Shown here piece after piece: positions 43,341-55,600 of a stretch of DNA of 64,000 bases. The stretch spans positions 1-64,000 of the forward strand of contig JAACJK010000013.1 in NCBI GenBank assembly GCA_013368325.1, read 5' to 3'. Position numbers and translations under genes: made by a program. The notes below the pieces were generated by a model that did no database searches, was not told the DNA's origin, and was given only the letters and a program-made list of their open reading frames with translations. Source of the stretch: Ephemerocybe angulata. Taxonomy: Eukaryota; Basidiomycota; Agaricomycetes; Agaricales; Psathyrellaceae. How positions within the stretch are numbered: position 1 is the stretch's first letter; each line of letters opens with the position of its first letter.

Positions 43341-43487
43341 GAATTGGTTCAGAGATGGGCCCAATACAGGGAACCCCCTCTCCCCAAGACGACGAAGCTC
43401 ATGCGCTGGCTTTGCGAGAACGATCAAGTAGCAGCGTTCGTTCGGGTTATCCGACGTGTTGGACGATTTTTTAAGCTCAAACTGTGA
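43341..43487 (+). pseudogene. Host protein-kinase gene, 3' end, separated from its body
   Basis: Joined to the - strand exon at 14200 through the shared CCAATTC duplication, the frame continues PAELVQRWAQYREPPLPKTT ... RFFKLKL and ends at TGA (43485-43487). The YREPP..P.TT..LMRWLC pattern is the usual C-terminus of the same mushroom kinase family, which makes a chance join very unlikely. It is now on the + strand, opposite to the rest of the gene. Confidence 0.88.
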
Positions 43488-44689
43488 GCGCATTTCAGTA
43501 GAGGATTGTTTACTATGGAGCACGGCATTCATATCAATTTATGTTATGGATCAACATTGGAATAGAAGTGTGATAGATACTGCTCAGTAGTCAGGGCGAA
43601 AAGTCCCCAAAATACCAGCTAAGCAGGAGCAGGCGTCAGGTTCCCGGACGTGACCCGGTGGTCTCCCGCCGAGCGATATTCGCGTACTTCCTCCACTTCG
43701 GGCACCCTACAGGCCATGCAATACATTTGGTTGTTATGACCTTTGCCTTGCCTGGCTCCATAGTCAGAGCCCTGGAGGTATGGCTTTGTCAGATTCACGA
43801 ATCACGATAAAGTTGAGAGCAAGTTGAGAGTAGCTCCGTCAAGCTCACCGATCTAATCAAAGGCAGGCCTTCAATCCTGAGAAGATTACTCCCAAGGGTA
43901 GCCTTATCCTACGAGTATACGAGTATCTTCTAGTGGCTCTGGCTTTGAGGCGCCTGTGGAGAGCCAAACCAAAGCATCGAGGATTGGCGCCTATACTCCT
44001 TGGCGCCCGATCGTGGGAATCTAATCTTGCCGCATCGGCATTGCCCTTTCCCACATGCCCCGCCTCCCTTCTCTCCCTCTTCGGTCATGTCAGTTTTCGC
44101 TGTCAAACTTTTGTGCTGGTATCTCTCATGCCCAGCGGTGGCGCCTATCGGATCTGAAGGACGGTGGTCTGAGGTGTGTCTCCATATTGGTCGAGGGCTG
44201 AGGTGTACTATCGATGAACTTCGTGGCGCTTGAGAATATGCCCCAGTCGCTGTGCAAACCCGACAATGAAGGGCATTTTATCCCCTCAAGGCTGTCGGAG
44301 AAACTCCAATAGAGCTTGGTGAGCCGACGGCCTACCATCTTGCTTTCATTTGCGGGCAGTGGCAACGGACTTCAAAGATAATCAAGTTCTTGTTGAATGC
44401 GATTCGATATCACTGCGAGTCTGCGACAAAGGGGCGTTTACATCTCCCAAACGGGATGCTGGGTCAGAGAACGATGTTCTCATAGGAACTAGTGCTTCTC
44501 GGGATGCCCGCTGCAAAAGGCCAGCTCCATTCTTTCTTCTGATATAAAGCTCATCATTACGTTTGTGACTGCCTCGATTCCCTTTCCCTATTTCTACCTC
44601 TACGGAGCCTGCTTTCCCGTATACTTTTTCTTTCCCTTCCCTTTCACTAATTGCTCTGGATTTTGGGTCCCCTCTGCGAGACGGATGCC
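43488..44689. other. Intergenic region, no gene seen
   Basis: About 1.2 kb with only short unsupported frames on both strands. It should contain the end of the broken kinase transcript and the promoter of the next gene; CT-rich stretches precede 44690, as is usual for fungal promoters. Confidence 0.5.
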
Positions 44690-45271
44690 ATGAACTCATT
44701 ACCGCCCTACACCTTCCTGCTCATCATCCTCTCGTGCCTCATCTCAACCGCATGCCTCATCCTCGGAGCGCTCATCCTCCCGCTTACGCCTGTCTTGTGG
44801 ACCATTCCAGGCGCATTCCTCCTCACCGTCGTCTACCATTTCGTCCTCGTCCTCCTCTCCAACGCCGTGACCGACCGCTCAAAGCGCCTTTTCTCGACTC
44901 TCACCGTGGGCGGCGCGTACCTCCTCACGCTACTCTGGGCCGGGGTACTCGCTATCTCCATCACGTTCGCAGTATTCCTCGCGCAGGGAAAAGTCCAGCC
45001 TGTGCGGGGGTCCCCAAAAATTAACCCTATCCTCATCACGATGTCGGGCTTCGCATTCTTCCACCCTTTCATCCTCTTCACGATCGGTGTAATACTACAC
45101 AAGGAACGCAGGCAGGAGCAGTATAGGGAAAAGTGGAAGTGGAAAACACAAACCAATACCTCGAATTGGAGGTGAGTATCCATCTCACGTTGGGGCCTTC
45201 GATGCATCTTCGGGGCTGCTTATCAACAGCGCGCTAATATACCCCGAAATAGTGTCGGACAGGACCACTGA
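44690..45271 (+). CDS. Small four-span membrane protein (166 aa)
   Basis: Exons 44690-45171 and 45253-45271 (501 nt) in frame. Four hydrophobic segments are clear: FLLIILSCLISTACLILGAL, LWTIPGAFLLTVVYHFVLVL, GGAYLLTLLWAGVLAISIT and GFAFFHPFILFTIGVIL, with a basic tail (KERRQEQYREKWKWK). The layout resembles MARVEL-like fungal membrane proteins, but I do not assign a family. The start is the ATG just before the first span; an out-of-frame ATG lies five bases upstream. Confidence 0.75.
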
Positions 45272-45866
45272 ACCTTCACTCGGCCACCCTTCGCCCGCCG
45301 CCCGCTCACATGTACTATAATAATTCATCTTGGCTCTCCCTTGGATCTCTTTCGTTCTCCCCTACGCTTGGCTTCAATTAGGAAGCTCCAAGCATCCGCT
45401 TTCATTTTACATTCGTTTTCCGGGCACAGTGACGCCACCGAGGCCGAACGGCCACCCACAATCAGTATTACTTACTCGCACACCTCCCCGCCGTCCCAAC
45501 TCAGTCCCGGACGTAGTTTATGTAGTAACTATTAACAACATACCTACTGTACATTAGCACATTCCTTCGCAACACTCTCCAAGGCCATTTGTACATCTCG
45601 AGTTCCTAGCATTCAATTTCACTCACTTCCACCTTCCTCATCTTCCCGTGGGACGGGATTCTGGACTTCGAAAGGCAACACAGCAGGATCTCCCGCAGCG
45701 GAGTTGTCATGCCTAGCTCGTAAAGACGGGCTATGAGATTAATTTTAGACTCTAGAGCCTACGCTAATACAACAAGAAGATCGGAAGCAGCACACAGACG
45801 CACACAGTCTCTGGCGGGCAGGGCAAGAAAGAAAAACAAGATCTTGTATCACGCCAAGGGTAGGAA
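45272..45866. other. Intergenic region between converging genes
   Basis: About 600 bp holding the 3' ends of the membrane-protein gene and YSH1. No gene seen. Confidence 0.6.
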
Positions 45867-48800
45867 TCAAGCATGAACTTCAAGTATTCCATCATCCTCG
45901 TCGTCCTCGTCCTCATCCTCATCATTATCACTGCCCGGGCGCTCCTGCTCAGCCGCCGTAGCACCCCCAGCTGGGCCTTCATCAGAGGTTGAGGAAGACG
46001 CCTCCTCCGTTTCTGCTTTCGTCTCTGATGATGGCGCTGGCGTTAATGAGGTGGGTGCTTGGGCAGAGGGCTCCTCCGTCGTGTCCATCGCGACACCGGC
46101 CGATGCATCCCCGTTCCCAATCGCACCGTCGTCCACACCGCTGTCAGTAGGAGCGGCATTTTTTGACGATCCTGACCCCTCTGCCTGCTCCTCAGAGTGG
46201 CCCTCGTGTATCCCCGAGTCTCCGTTTGTAGTAGGAGCCGCATCGCCGTCCTGGGTTTCCAGAGACAGTGATTTTGATTTCTCGACCAGTGCCTCCTCGA
46301 TTGCGGCGTCTACGGGCGCCCCAGACGTGAAGGACTCGGAGAGCGAGCTTACGGTCGTAAGCGCCATATCCAGTACCGCCTCCACGCGTTTTCGGAGAGG
46401 CTCGTGGTTGCCTGTCACCGTCTATAAATTAGCACTGTCAGTACCATACACAGACTGAAAGAACGAACAAGGATAACACACCAAACTCAGAAGGGCAATC
46501 CTCGCAACCGCCTCATCTAGTGTTACAATAAACGACGGCTCGTTTGAGGTGACTGCGTCCTCCTCGTCCTGTCCCTTCTCCGCGGCCTCGGGCACCTCGT
46601 CGTCGTCGGGCATATGCAGCTCGATCTCGCCAAAATGTGCTTCGAGGAACATCGCGAGACGCTGGATGCGCATCACAGAGGATGCTTCGCTATCGGGGTC
46701 GGCGTGGGGGTGGTGTTGGTGCGGGTGAATGTGTGTGTCGCCATTTGTTGAAGCTTCGGGGGGGTGAGTGTGAGAGTGGGGTGTGGTTGTGACTGCGGGA
46801 GAAGAATAATTTATTAGATGGGGATGACGGGCTGACGAAATGAGAGGCGTACGTTTTACTGAAGCGGGGCTCTTGTCGACACCGGTGATAAGGGCCAGCG
46901 TCGAGTCTGCGATCATGTCGTTGCTTGCGCTGCTCTCCCACTCGAGCGTCAATTCATGCTCTGCCGTCTGCTTGACATCCAGTACACCCATGACCTACAT
47001 CGCGAAGACGCGTCAATTACCCTGTACGCACGGTAGAATATTTCAAAAGCTCACCCTCATCGTAAGAACACCATCATGCAGCCCCTCCTCGACCTTCCCG
47101 TACATCCCCTCCAAATGCCATCGAATAAGGTCCCAACCGACTCCAATCACAATCCGCTGCCTTTGCGTAACGATACATGTCGATAAGCCGGTAAAGTCGC
47201 GCAGATCCCGGGGATCAAGCAGAGTGTACGAGTAGTCCTTCGCAACTAGCAATCCCGACAAAACATCATTCGGTTGTGGGGCCTTGTCTGCAAGAGTACC
47301 GATAGCCTGTCACGCGCCGCAAGGTTAATTGGGAAGATTTCAGTTTAAGGGCGCTGGGAAGGTTAATAGGAAGGGAAAGTTCACCTTGGCAACTCGTTCG
47401 CCACGGAAGGAAAGGTTGAGCGTTTCTAGGTTACGAGGGGTGTGGATTTTGACATCTTCGTCACGCTCCTTGTATTTGGAGGTCATTGCTGCGCGTAACC
47501 GGCCCATCGTATTCTGCTCGCCGTGAACGAGAATCTAGATAGGCGCCAGTGAGACTTTCGCCAGTAAGGTGGGAGGGAACCGTGAGCACACGAGACGTAC
47601 GACATGCTGAGCCTTTACAGCTTGAATGAACTCTGAATTCTGGGCGTAATCCACATGTGCACTGAACGAGATGTAGTCCACCGATATTTTCCTCGGGATG
47701 GTGTTTCCTTTCAGACCCGTAAATTCTTCTGGTTCAGTCATGATGTCCTACAATCAAAATTCATTGAGCTCAAGGACGTTCAAAGGAGAGGGAGTGGGAA
47801 AACAAAACATATCCATTTCATCACAATAAATACAGGTTTCGAAGGTAGATAGACATTGTGGGTGGCAAACCCAGAGATAAAGGCACTCACCCTAGCGAGT
47901 GTTCCTTCAATCGAGTATCCAGTGATGATAAGACCGTTCCGTGCGTCGGGTGCCCACAGTTCAAGAAGCTCTCGACTAGGACCGACTTGCATGAAGCCAG
48001 GACTTGCGAGGACGACGCAAGGCGGCCCCTCAGCAATTTTCTTTTCCCAACCTCGAGTTGAAGGGACGTTTGAGATATGCCTAGGTATATGAATAAGCAA
48101 GCACATAGGAGCCAGCATCAAGGAGGCGCCTACTTGAAAACGAATGGGTTGTCGCGCTTCGCAAACCGTGTTCGGATATTCGAGTTCATCGTGTGGATGA
48201 AAGTCTGGTATACGGCCATACACTTCTTCGCCAAGTTCGACGCGTAGTAGATAGGCACGTTATGCAGCTCCGGGTGTTTCTTCCAGTATTCATCCAGAAT
48301 CAAAAGCAGTTCTTGCGCACGGCCCAAAGCGAAAGCAGGTAGCAAGACGTGCCCTCCTCTCCGAATGATGGAATGCACAAGGTTAGTAAACCGCCCTTCC
48401 TTCTCATCTCGTCCCTCTAGTGAGTGCACGCCATAGGTACTCTCAACGATGAGAACGTCGGGGCGGAGTGGGGGTAGTTCAGCTTTGACCAGGTGTCGAT
48501 CTTCTTCGCGTGAGTAATCGCCAGTGTACAGAATTTTGAGGCCGGCAATGTCGATGAGGTACATGCATGCGCCGAGGACGTGGCCGGCGTGGTATGGTGT
48601 GAAGCTGACACCGGGACAGACGTTGATGAGCTGATGCACGGAGACGGGGATGATGGAGACAATGGACATTTCCATGTCCATTGGTGAGAAAAGCGCGTCG
48701 GAGGTCGAGGAGCTGGAAAGAACATTCAGTGTTCACTACTGAGAGAGATGATTGCAGTGCGCACCTCATTCGAGCAAAGTCCTGCATCATGAATTTGTGG

Positions 48801-49207
48801 ACGGCTTTTGTGGGATGCGTCATGTACACCTTTCCTTTTCCATCCTTGAAGTTCGTCTATGAAGTACAATCAGTACCATCCTACAGTATGAATCCAAGAG
48901 ACGAACCTTTTCTGTGATATAGGTCAAAGCAGCAGCATGGTCCAAATGGAAACTGTGGCGGAGAACATTGAATTCAACACCCTGCTTCATGTGAAGTACC
49001 AAGAACGTACTGTGTAATGAGGATGCAATCAACCGTGCTCCAGTCGAGGTTATCAATAAAGGGCAGAGATGCCATTCCACTGTACGCAGGATGCACACCG
49101 GCGTCACAGACGATAGTTCGCCCCCGGTACTGCAGCACGCAGCAAGACCGACCGACCTCCTGGCCGGCGCCCAGCATCGTTACACTCAGCGTGGCCTGGT
49201 CAGACAT
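45867..49207 (-). CDS. YSH1: Endoribonuclease YSH1 / CPSF73
   Basis: The 3'-end cleavage endonuclease of mRNA precursors, part of the cleavage and polyadenylation complex. Starts [20 protein letters not shown] (49207). Metallo-beta-lactamase core: the zinc motif [10 protein letters not shown] is formed by splicing (ACA CA|T TTC CAT), followed by GHVLGACMY and [10 protein letters not shown]. Beta-CASP region: [48 protein letters not shown] and [11 protein letters not shown]. At least ten exons. The C-terminal third is an acidic, Ser/Thr-rich, fungus-variable tail ending in a D/E run. Divergent with the next gene, start codons 208 bp apart. Confidence 0.95.
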
Positions 49208-49415
49208 GGTGTGCGTAAATTGTCCCTAGCCGTGTCGCAGTCGTGTATTTGTCGTAATTCGCAGCCAGTGCCCGAAAGGAATGGATTTCCGGGCAAGGTG
49301 AGTGGACGTCAAGAGCAATGAAGGTGAGGTTATGTAATCGTGTTTCTGCTCTTGTCGTCGCCGTTTGGCTCGGCTCCGACGGACGTTCGACTCGCACCCC
49401 CACCCACCGTTCAAA

Positions 49416-49748
49416 ATGGCCCAGTCTGGCAACAAAAAGTCGGGCAAGCCGAATGTCTCGAAAAAGCATGCGTCGGCGAAGCAAGCCTTCAAGAAGAATA
49501 GTAAAAAGGCGAACCACAAGTCGCAAAATGCACAGTTGTTAGAGGTGTTGGACCAAAAGGCTTTGGCTACGATACATGAGGCTTCCAACGTACGTACAGC
49601 TTTGTTGAGGATATCACTCCGTATAAACTCAACAGAATCTCTTCTTCAGCCTGCGAAACCCATTCAAGCAGATTTTTCGGCTTTCTACCATGCGAACGAG
49701 ACGAAGGATACCATGAACGATCTGGCTAGCATCATGCAGAAAATTTGA
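49416..49748 (+). CDS. Small basic protein (90 aa)
   Basis: Exons 49416-49589 and 49650-49748 total 273 nt in frame. N-terminal half is Lys/Ser/Asn-rich (MAQSGNKKSGKPNVSKKHAS), as in nucleolar or ribosome-assembly factors; the C-terminal half is neutral (FSAFYHANETKDTMNDLASI). Family not recognised. It probably shares a bidirectional promoter with YSH1. Confidence 0.7.
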   Translation: MAQSGNKKSGKPNVSKKHASAKQAFKKNSKKANHKSQNAQLLEVLDQKALATIHEASNVRTALLRISLRINSTESLLQPAKPIQADFSAFYHANETKDTMNDLASIMQKI

Positions 49749-50933
49749 ACCTCCAAGATGATACGATACCGCTTTGAAACCTTCAGACTGGCATATACAA
49801 ATCATAGGAAGCAAAAGGCGATGGGTTGCTGGGATGAGGTCCGTCACATTTGAGTTTTGCATCAGCATCTCCTTCAACTCCCCCTTCCAGCGCACCACCA
49901 TTATCATAGCACCCTTCCAAAGATTCTCACCACGCAATGTCCCCCAACCACTTTGATCTGGCCTAGAAAATCTGGGATGCCTTCGCGCGCGGGGGCCAAT
50001 CCTGGGTGATCGTCGAGTTGTCTACGTTTGACCAAGCACCGATAGGGTGAAGATTGGTGCTAGCGACCCAACGACTGCGATTGGCCCACCAAAAAAAGTG
50101 CGGCATGTATACAGTAGAAGCATACCACCAGGGCAGAGAAGACCTATAGAAGGGATTCTGCCCAAGTTTCACCGACCCAACAGCTTCCTTAGCAATGGCT
50201 CTGGCGCCATTTCCATCAGCGTACAAGCTTGACCAAGGTACTCACCGACCTCCATGGACCAAAAAAAATCGTCGACATAATCAACTGCAACAGTTCCACC
50301 TTCTCTTCCCCAGGTTTATATTAATACCCCGCATCCCAATCCCACGTTGAGGGGTCATGTGTCGAACTGTAGCCCCCTTGGACGGAACTTTGTCGCGCTC
50401 CCACATGGCTGCGCCTCCCCGGATCTGCTGGTGACAGTACGCCATGAAAGCTTGTCCTCTCCTACCTCCAAAAAGGGCTGCCCCTTCTACCTGCAATAGG
50501 CAGCTGGCGCGCGCCTGATGGGCTATTGTCCAAGCAGCGGACACGACTCCCACATGCGCCGTACTCGCCTGACCTCAGTCCTTACTTAACGAATTGTGAG
50601 GATGATACTTTGTGCCCATCTTTTCGCGCGTTTTTGGTGATCTTCGCTCTCCCGTCTGCCCCGCTCGTCGCACTTTCTTTACCTTGAGCCTGAGTTTGGC
50701 TCTCGTCACTCGTTTATTCCGTGTCTCCGTCCGTCTGATTACAGCTTCTTCCCCGCGGCGGTAACCTGATCTCCTGGCAGAGCTGAGTCTCTGTGGGACG
50801 TCCAGAGGACCCTTTAGCCCCCACACTCTCTACTTAAAGGCCTTTGCCTCCCACTGTCGTTTCCTCAAGTTCTTAGGAACTCTCCCCCTCCTCCTCCTCC
50901 CGTCTCCTCCCCCCTCGGAAGTCGCACCCCGAA
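49749..50933. other. Intergenic region, no gene seen
   Basis: About 1.2 kb. The last 60 bases before 50934 are CT-rich (CTCCCCCTCCTCCTCCTCCC), typical of a fungal core promoter and leader for the lipase. Nothing else recognised. Confidence 0.5.
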
Positions 50934-52230
50934 ATGTTGTTCATCAACTTTAGTGGGATTCTTTCCCTCCTCACTCTCCTCTCCCTCTCGTCGTACGGCG
51001 TCAACGCGTTGCCGCTTGAGGATCGCGCGAATGGCATCTCGCAATCCATTTATGACAACCTGGTGCGCTTCGCGAAGTTCTCTTCGGCCGCATACCAGCT
51101 TGTGTGCCCCAGGCCCCTTGGCACCACCCTCGTCAATGTGGTAAGTCTATTCTGGCAGCACTCTGTGACCTCTGGACTGTACTGAATCAATCATTGGCGT
51201 AGATTGACAAGTCAGACACTGAAGGCTTCGTGGCTCGCGATGATGACCGCAAGGAAATCATTGTCTCCATTCGAGGGACATTCAGTATTGGCGACGCCAT
51301 CACCGGTCAGTCTTTGAAGTTATCTGGAGGCCTCAGGAAGTATGTGTGTACTGACCGATGCCATTGTTACAGATATCCAGCTGTTGATGAGCCCGTTGCA
51401 GTCCCCCGGAATTACGGGAGTTGGAGATTCTTATGTCCACACTGGATTCCTCAACGCGTATAACGTGGTCGCAAACGATGTCGTAGCTGCGGTTAAGAGC
51501 CAGCTCGCTTCGAAGCCCAGCTATACCGTTGTAGTAACAGGTAAGCTCTTCGCTATCCAGTTATGTTGAAACAACAAGGTATTGATAAACTATCTAGGCC
51601 ATTCGCTTGGAGCAGCAGTCGCCGCGCTCGCTGCTTTGGGACTCAAGTCTGCTCTCCCGAGTGCGAACCTGAAACTGTACACCTACGGTATGTACTGTTA
51701 GAAGTCGTTGCAGAGTAACTCTGAACGCATGATATACAGGTCAACCCCGAGTTGGTAACGCCGCGTTTGTTAGCCTAGTTGAAAGCCGCGTTGGTGTCGC
51801 CAACATTTTCCGGGCCACGCACACCTACGATGGTGTCCCCACCGTTCTCTTCAAAGCTACTGGTTACCGCCACTTGTACGTTCCCACTACCCTTGTCGAC
51901 TTTGTTTTGAACCGAAGTTGACACAAAATTATGTTTAGCGGCACGGAGTTTTGGAACTTCCAGGAAGCTCCCAGTGCCGCCAACACTAGGCAATGCGCAC
52001 TCTCAGATGATCCTACTTGCAGCGATTCCATTCGTGAGTTTTCTATCCGTGTTGTAAACCTTTCTGTCAGCTGAACTGGTCCTTTAGCTTCGACTTTCAT
52101 CAACCCTGCCCACCTTGTTTACTTTGGACAACGTAAGTCTATTCTACCGGACCTGTTAAAATCTTGGGATGCTTACAACTGGATCCATACAATAGCCATG
52201 GCGTTGAACCCACTTTTGTGCTTGTTCTGA
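50934..52230 (+). CDS. Secreted class 3 lipase (292 aa)
   Basis: Eight exons (50934-51140, 51203-51305, 51373-51540, 51598-51687, 51740-51875, 51939-52033, 52088-52132, 52196-52230) total 879 nt in frame. A signal peptide (ILSLLTLLSLSSYGVNALP) starts the protein. The nucleophile elbow is GHSLGAA, split by an intron after the first base of the Gly codon; likely catalytic Asp in ATHTYDGVP and His in NPAHLVYFG; IVSIRGT precedes the oxyanion hole. It would hydrolyse acylglycerols or feruloyl esters outside the cell. The last exon is short and least certain. Length and motif order are normal for fungal Lipase_3. Confidence 0.93.
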
Positions 52231-52667
52231 TTACGAAATAGGGGTGCATCAGGCGCGCCACCCCCACAACTTCGTGCAGTGGAGGTACACTGAGATACCC
52301 AGCTTTGTTGTATAAAATACCCACCGTGTATGTATGTACTATAGGAATGTCTCTAGGCCAACTTACAAGGCCAAGATGATCAAATGAACCAGTGAATTTC
52401 AAATTGGGGAGATAAGATGTTGTTCCGCGCGGACGCGATGTTGTGGGGTGTTTGTACGTGGTTCAAACCGTCATCGCCCTCAGGCGCTCGTTGGACTTGA
52501 ACTCCGTTTTGCGATATCCCAGCGCCCGAATACCCTCTTTCTTCTTTTAACTTTTATAACCTTAAAAACAACAAGCTACTCATCCCCGACTTTAACGACT
52601 CTCCTCTGCTCTACGACAATCTATACCAGCGTTATCCCACAAACTTCTATTCCACCCAAAATCAATC
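52231..52667. other. Intergenic region, no gene seen
   Basis: About 440 bp between the lipase and the next gene; a CT-rich stretch and ACTCTCCTCTGC near 52600 suit a promoter. Confidence 0.5.
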
Positions 52668-55600
52668 ATGGCTTCGAATCCACCAGACCCTGATACCGCC
52701 CTGGGTATGGCAATCCTTCGCTCTGCAACGCCAGGTACGTGTTATATGTATGCAGTCAACGTAGCCTCTGCTGACCTGCGTCTTGTGCAGCTGCGACGGA
52801 GAAAGGTGTGCCGTTATCTCGACGCCGCAATGTGTGCTTGCCCCTAACATGAGTTACAGTTATGCGATACCTCGATTCAATGTCAAAAGAAGGCCAAACT
52901 CCTACGAATACCCCCCCTCGCTCTCTCGTCGGAGGAGGCACCGACTACCACAAGTCTCCCCAACTCTCCCAAGCAGAACTCCTCTCCCCAAACATGCGGA
53001 GCAAGCTCATGAACGAGTACAACCCAAACGACGAGCACCAGGGAGGTGGAGGAGACGAGGATGCCGACTCGAACATCCAGGTGGGCGAGCGATCGCAGAT
53101 GGGCGGACAGTCGGACGCTGGTGATATTCCGCTGCACGAGCCCGGCCCCAACGATCCCCCAGGCGTCAAGTACGCGTCCTACGACTCTGGCCCTTCGTTC
53201 GGCAACTTTGGCCCTATGCCCACGGACGACCGGGCTTCTATGAACCCTCCGTATACCAATTCGTGGAATGTGCGTGATCCCATTTCATCTGGGGATTGTA
53301 TTAACCGTCCACGCCAGCCTGACTGGAACCACATCCAGAACAAGCATCCGAGTGACGTTCCATGGAATCAAGGCACCGAGAACGGGGGGAATGCAACGCC
53401 AACCGCGCCTCACAATTCGGAAGAGTTCGGCCGGGTTGGAAGTCCTCGAAGTGTGAGTGGCAATGTTTAATTTCATTGTGGCAGTCGAATTTATGATTAG
53501 TCTCAGCCTCTTTCCAAGGCGGGGTCCGTTATGCGAAGTCATGTCACAGGCAATGGCCAGGATCGCCCCTTTTCCCCTCCTCGATCCAAAGCACCTTCAG
53601 CCAGCGGGTTTCCGCCCCTGCCTGAGAGTGCCTACGGAGACTTCGAAGTACCTCTTTCACCCAGGTCGCGTGCGTACTCCAAGGCGCCTTCCATTTCACC
53701 TTCGGATTCGCCATCCCAGATGCCCAAACCGAAGCCCGTCAAGACAGGTTCTCAACTCAACGGAAGTGAGTGTCGTCATGCCTCATGCCTCGTGTGATCC
53801 ATATCTGGATTGGCAGCCACTTTGGTCCAATTTGGCTTTCTGCTTCTCAAAGACAACGGCGATACTAACAATGATCATGTTCGCCAGCTCGCTCTCCTCC
53901 TCCCAGTTCCCCGTCCCCCCTGTCTGCTAGTGGACATCAGACCCGCCACTTTGCGCCTTATCGCCAGCTGCCCACGCAAGAAGACCTTCTGCACGCCGCC
54001 GTCCGGGGACGTGCATTGGCGATTCCCGAAGAATCGGAGAGGCAGTCTTCTGTGAACAACAACAACAACGACAAGACGCCTTCGCAAGCACCTCAGCCAG
54101 AGCTCCCATCATCGCCCCAGCGCAGCCAGCTTTCCGTCGCCCAGTCGCCTAAAATGCCTTCCCAGCTTGCATCCCCCAGAAATAAACTCCCGTCCCACCT
54201 CGGCTCGCAGCTGACCGGCTCGAAGGTCGGCTCGCAACTTTCGGCCAAACAGTCAACTCTGGCGAGCTCGAAGCAGAGTCAGCTCGACCATCGTGCTATG
54301 TCCCGTGGGGCGCAGAGCCCTGACACTCTGGACCCCGAACAAAGGAGAATGGTGCACAGTGCGCTCCTTGCGCAGAACCAGACGCCCAGGACTTCGTACT
54401 ACGAGCAGAGTGTGAACCAGGAGCTGACGGGGCATTTCCATGACGATGAGCTTTGCCAGCTTCTGAGGCATGAGAGCGATGGGTCCCAGCCTGAAGTTAT
54501 TCGCAAGGCGTTGAGGAAGGCTATCAGGCAGAGGGTGAAGAGGCTGGGGATCAAGTATGATACTGAGGTGCGCGCATCATTGCCATCTGCTATGCTGTTA
54601 GGTGTGGTGTGCTGATTGATGAGTGGCTTTAAAGGCTATCAAGCAGTACAAACGCTCTTATCGCGATCATGATCATGAAGCTGACCTTACGGGAATCGCT
54701 GGTCCTAACGATCTGGACGAAGTGAGTCTGTCTGCCTTGCATTCAAGGCGAAGTTCACTTCTAACTTTTTACGTCAAATAGGAACCACCACGATGGGCGT
54801 CGGATATCAAACGAGAGCTGGTGTTGATGCAGCAGCGTATTGAGAGTCTGGGGCCCAAGATCGAGAACCTGCGGCAGGACGTGTCGTACGACCAAGGCGG
54901 GGGCTCGCGGTTCCAGTACGAAGACCAGACGGAGGACTTCACGCGCACGCCGCAGACGCGGACTGTGAACATAGACACGCACCCCACGGGCACCATGGCG
55001 GATTCAATGTACCACGGGCAAGACGACATCGGCGATGACGACGAGGACGACGGCGAGCATGGCGGGGAGCATTACGACGATATGACGGAGGCGCATAACC
55101 CGCATCGGCGGTTGTTGGATGGGGATACCACGGAGATGGGGCGGGATGACTCGCCTGGGCAGCAGTTCTTGGAAGAGGAGTTGTATAAGCTGCAGCAGCG
55201 CCCGAGAAAGGCTGGGAGTCAGGGTGGGCAGAGCCATAGGACCTGGGAGATTGCGAGGGAGGATGGGACGTATTTCGAGGATGAGGAGGAGGAGGAGGGT
55301 ATGGGTGCGCCGAGTGGGCTGCAGACGATCCCTGATACGAATGCGGATGATGAGTTTACGAGGAATGGGAGTCCGCCGCTGCCTGCGCTGCCGGATCATG
55401 AGGAAGAAGAGGATGGGGAGCATGAGCATGAGCATGAACATGAGCACGGGGAGGATCATAGTAGGCAGCTGGAGGTGCGGCCTCCGGGTGCGGGTGGACA
55501 GTGGAACGAGCAGTCGTGGGTTACCAGTCCTGGCGGTGCGGAGGGCGCGCTGATGCCCTGGCAGAAGATCCACGCGCGCTTGCTGCAGTGGGCCATCGTC

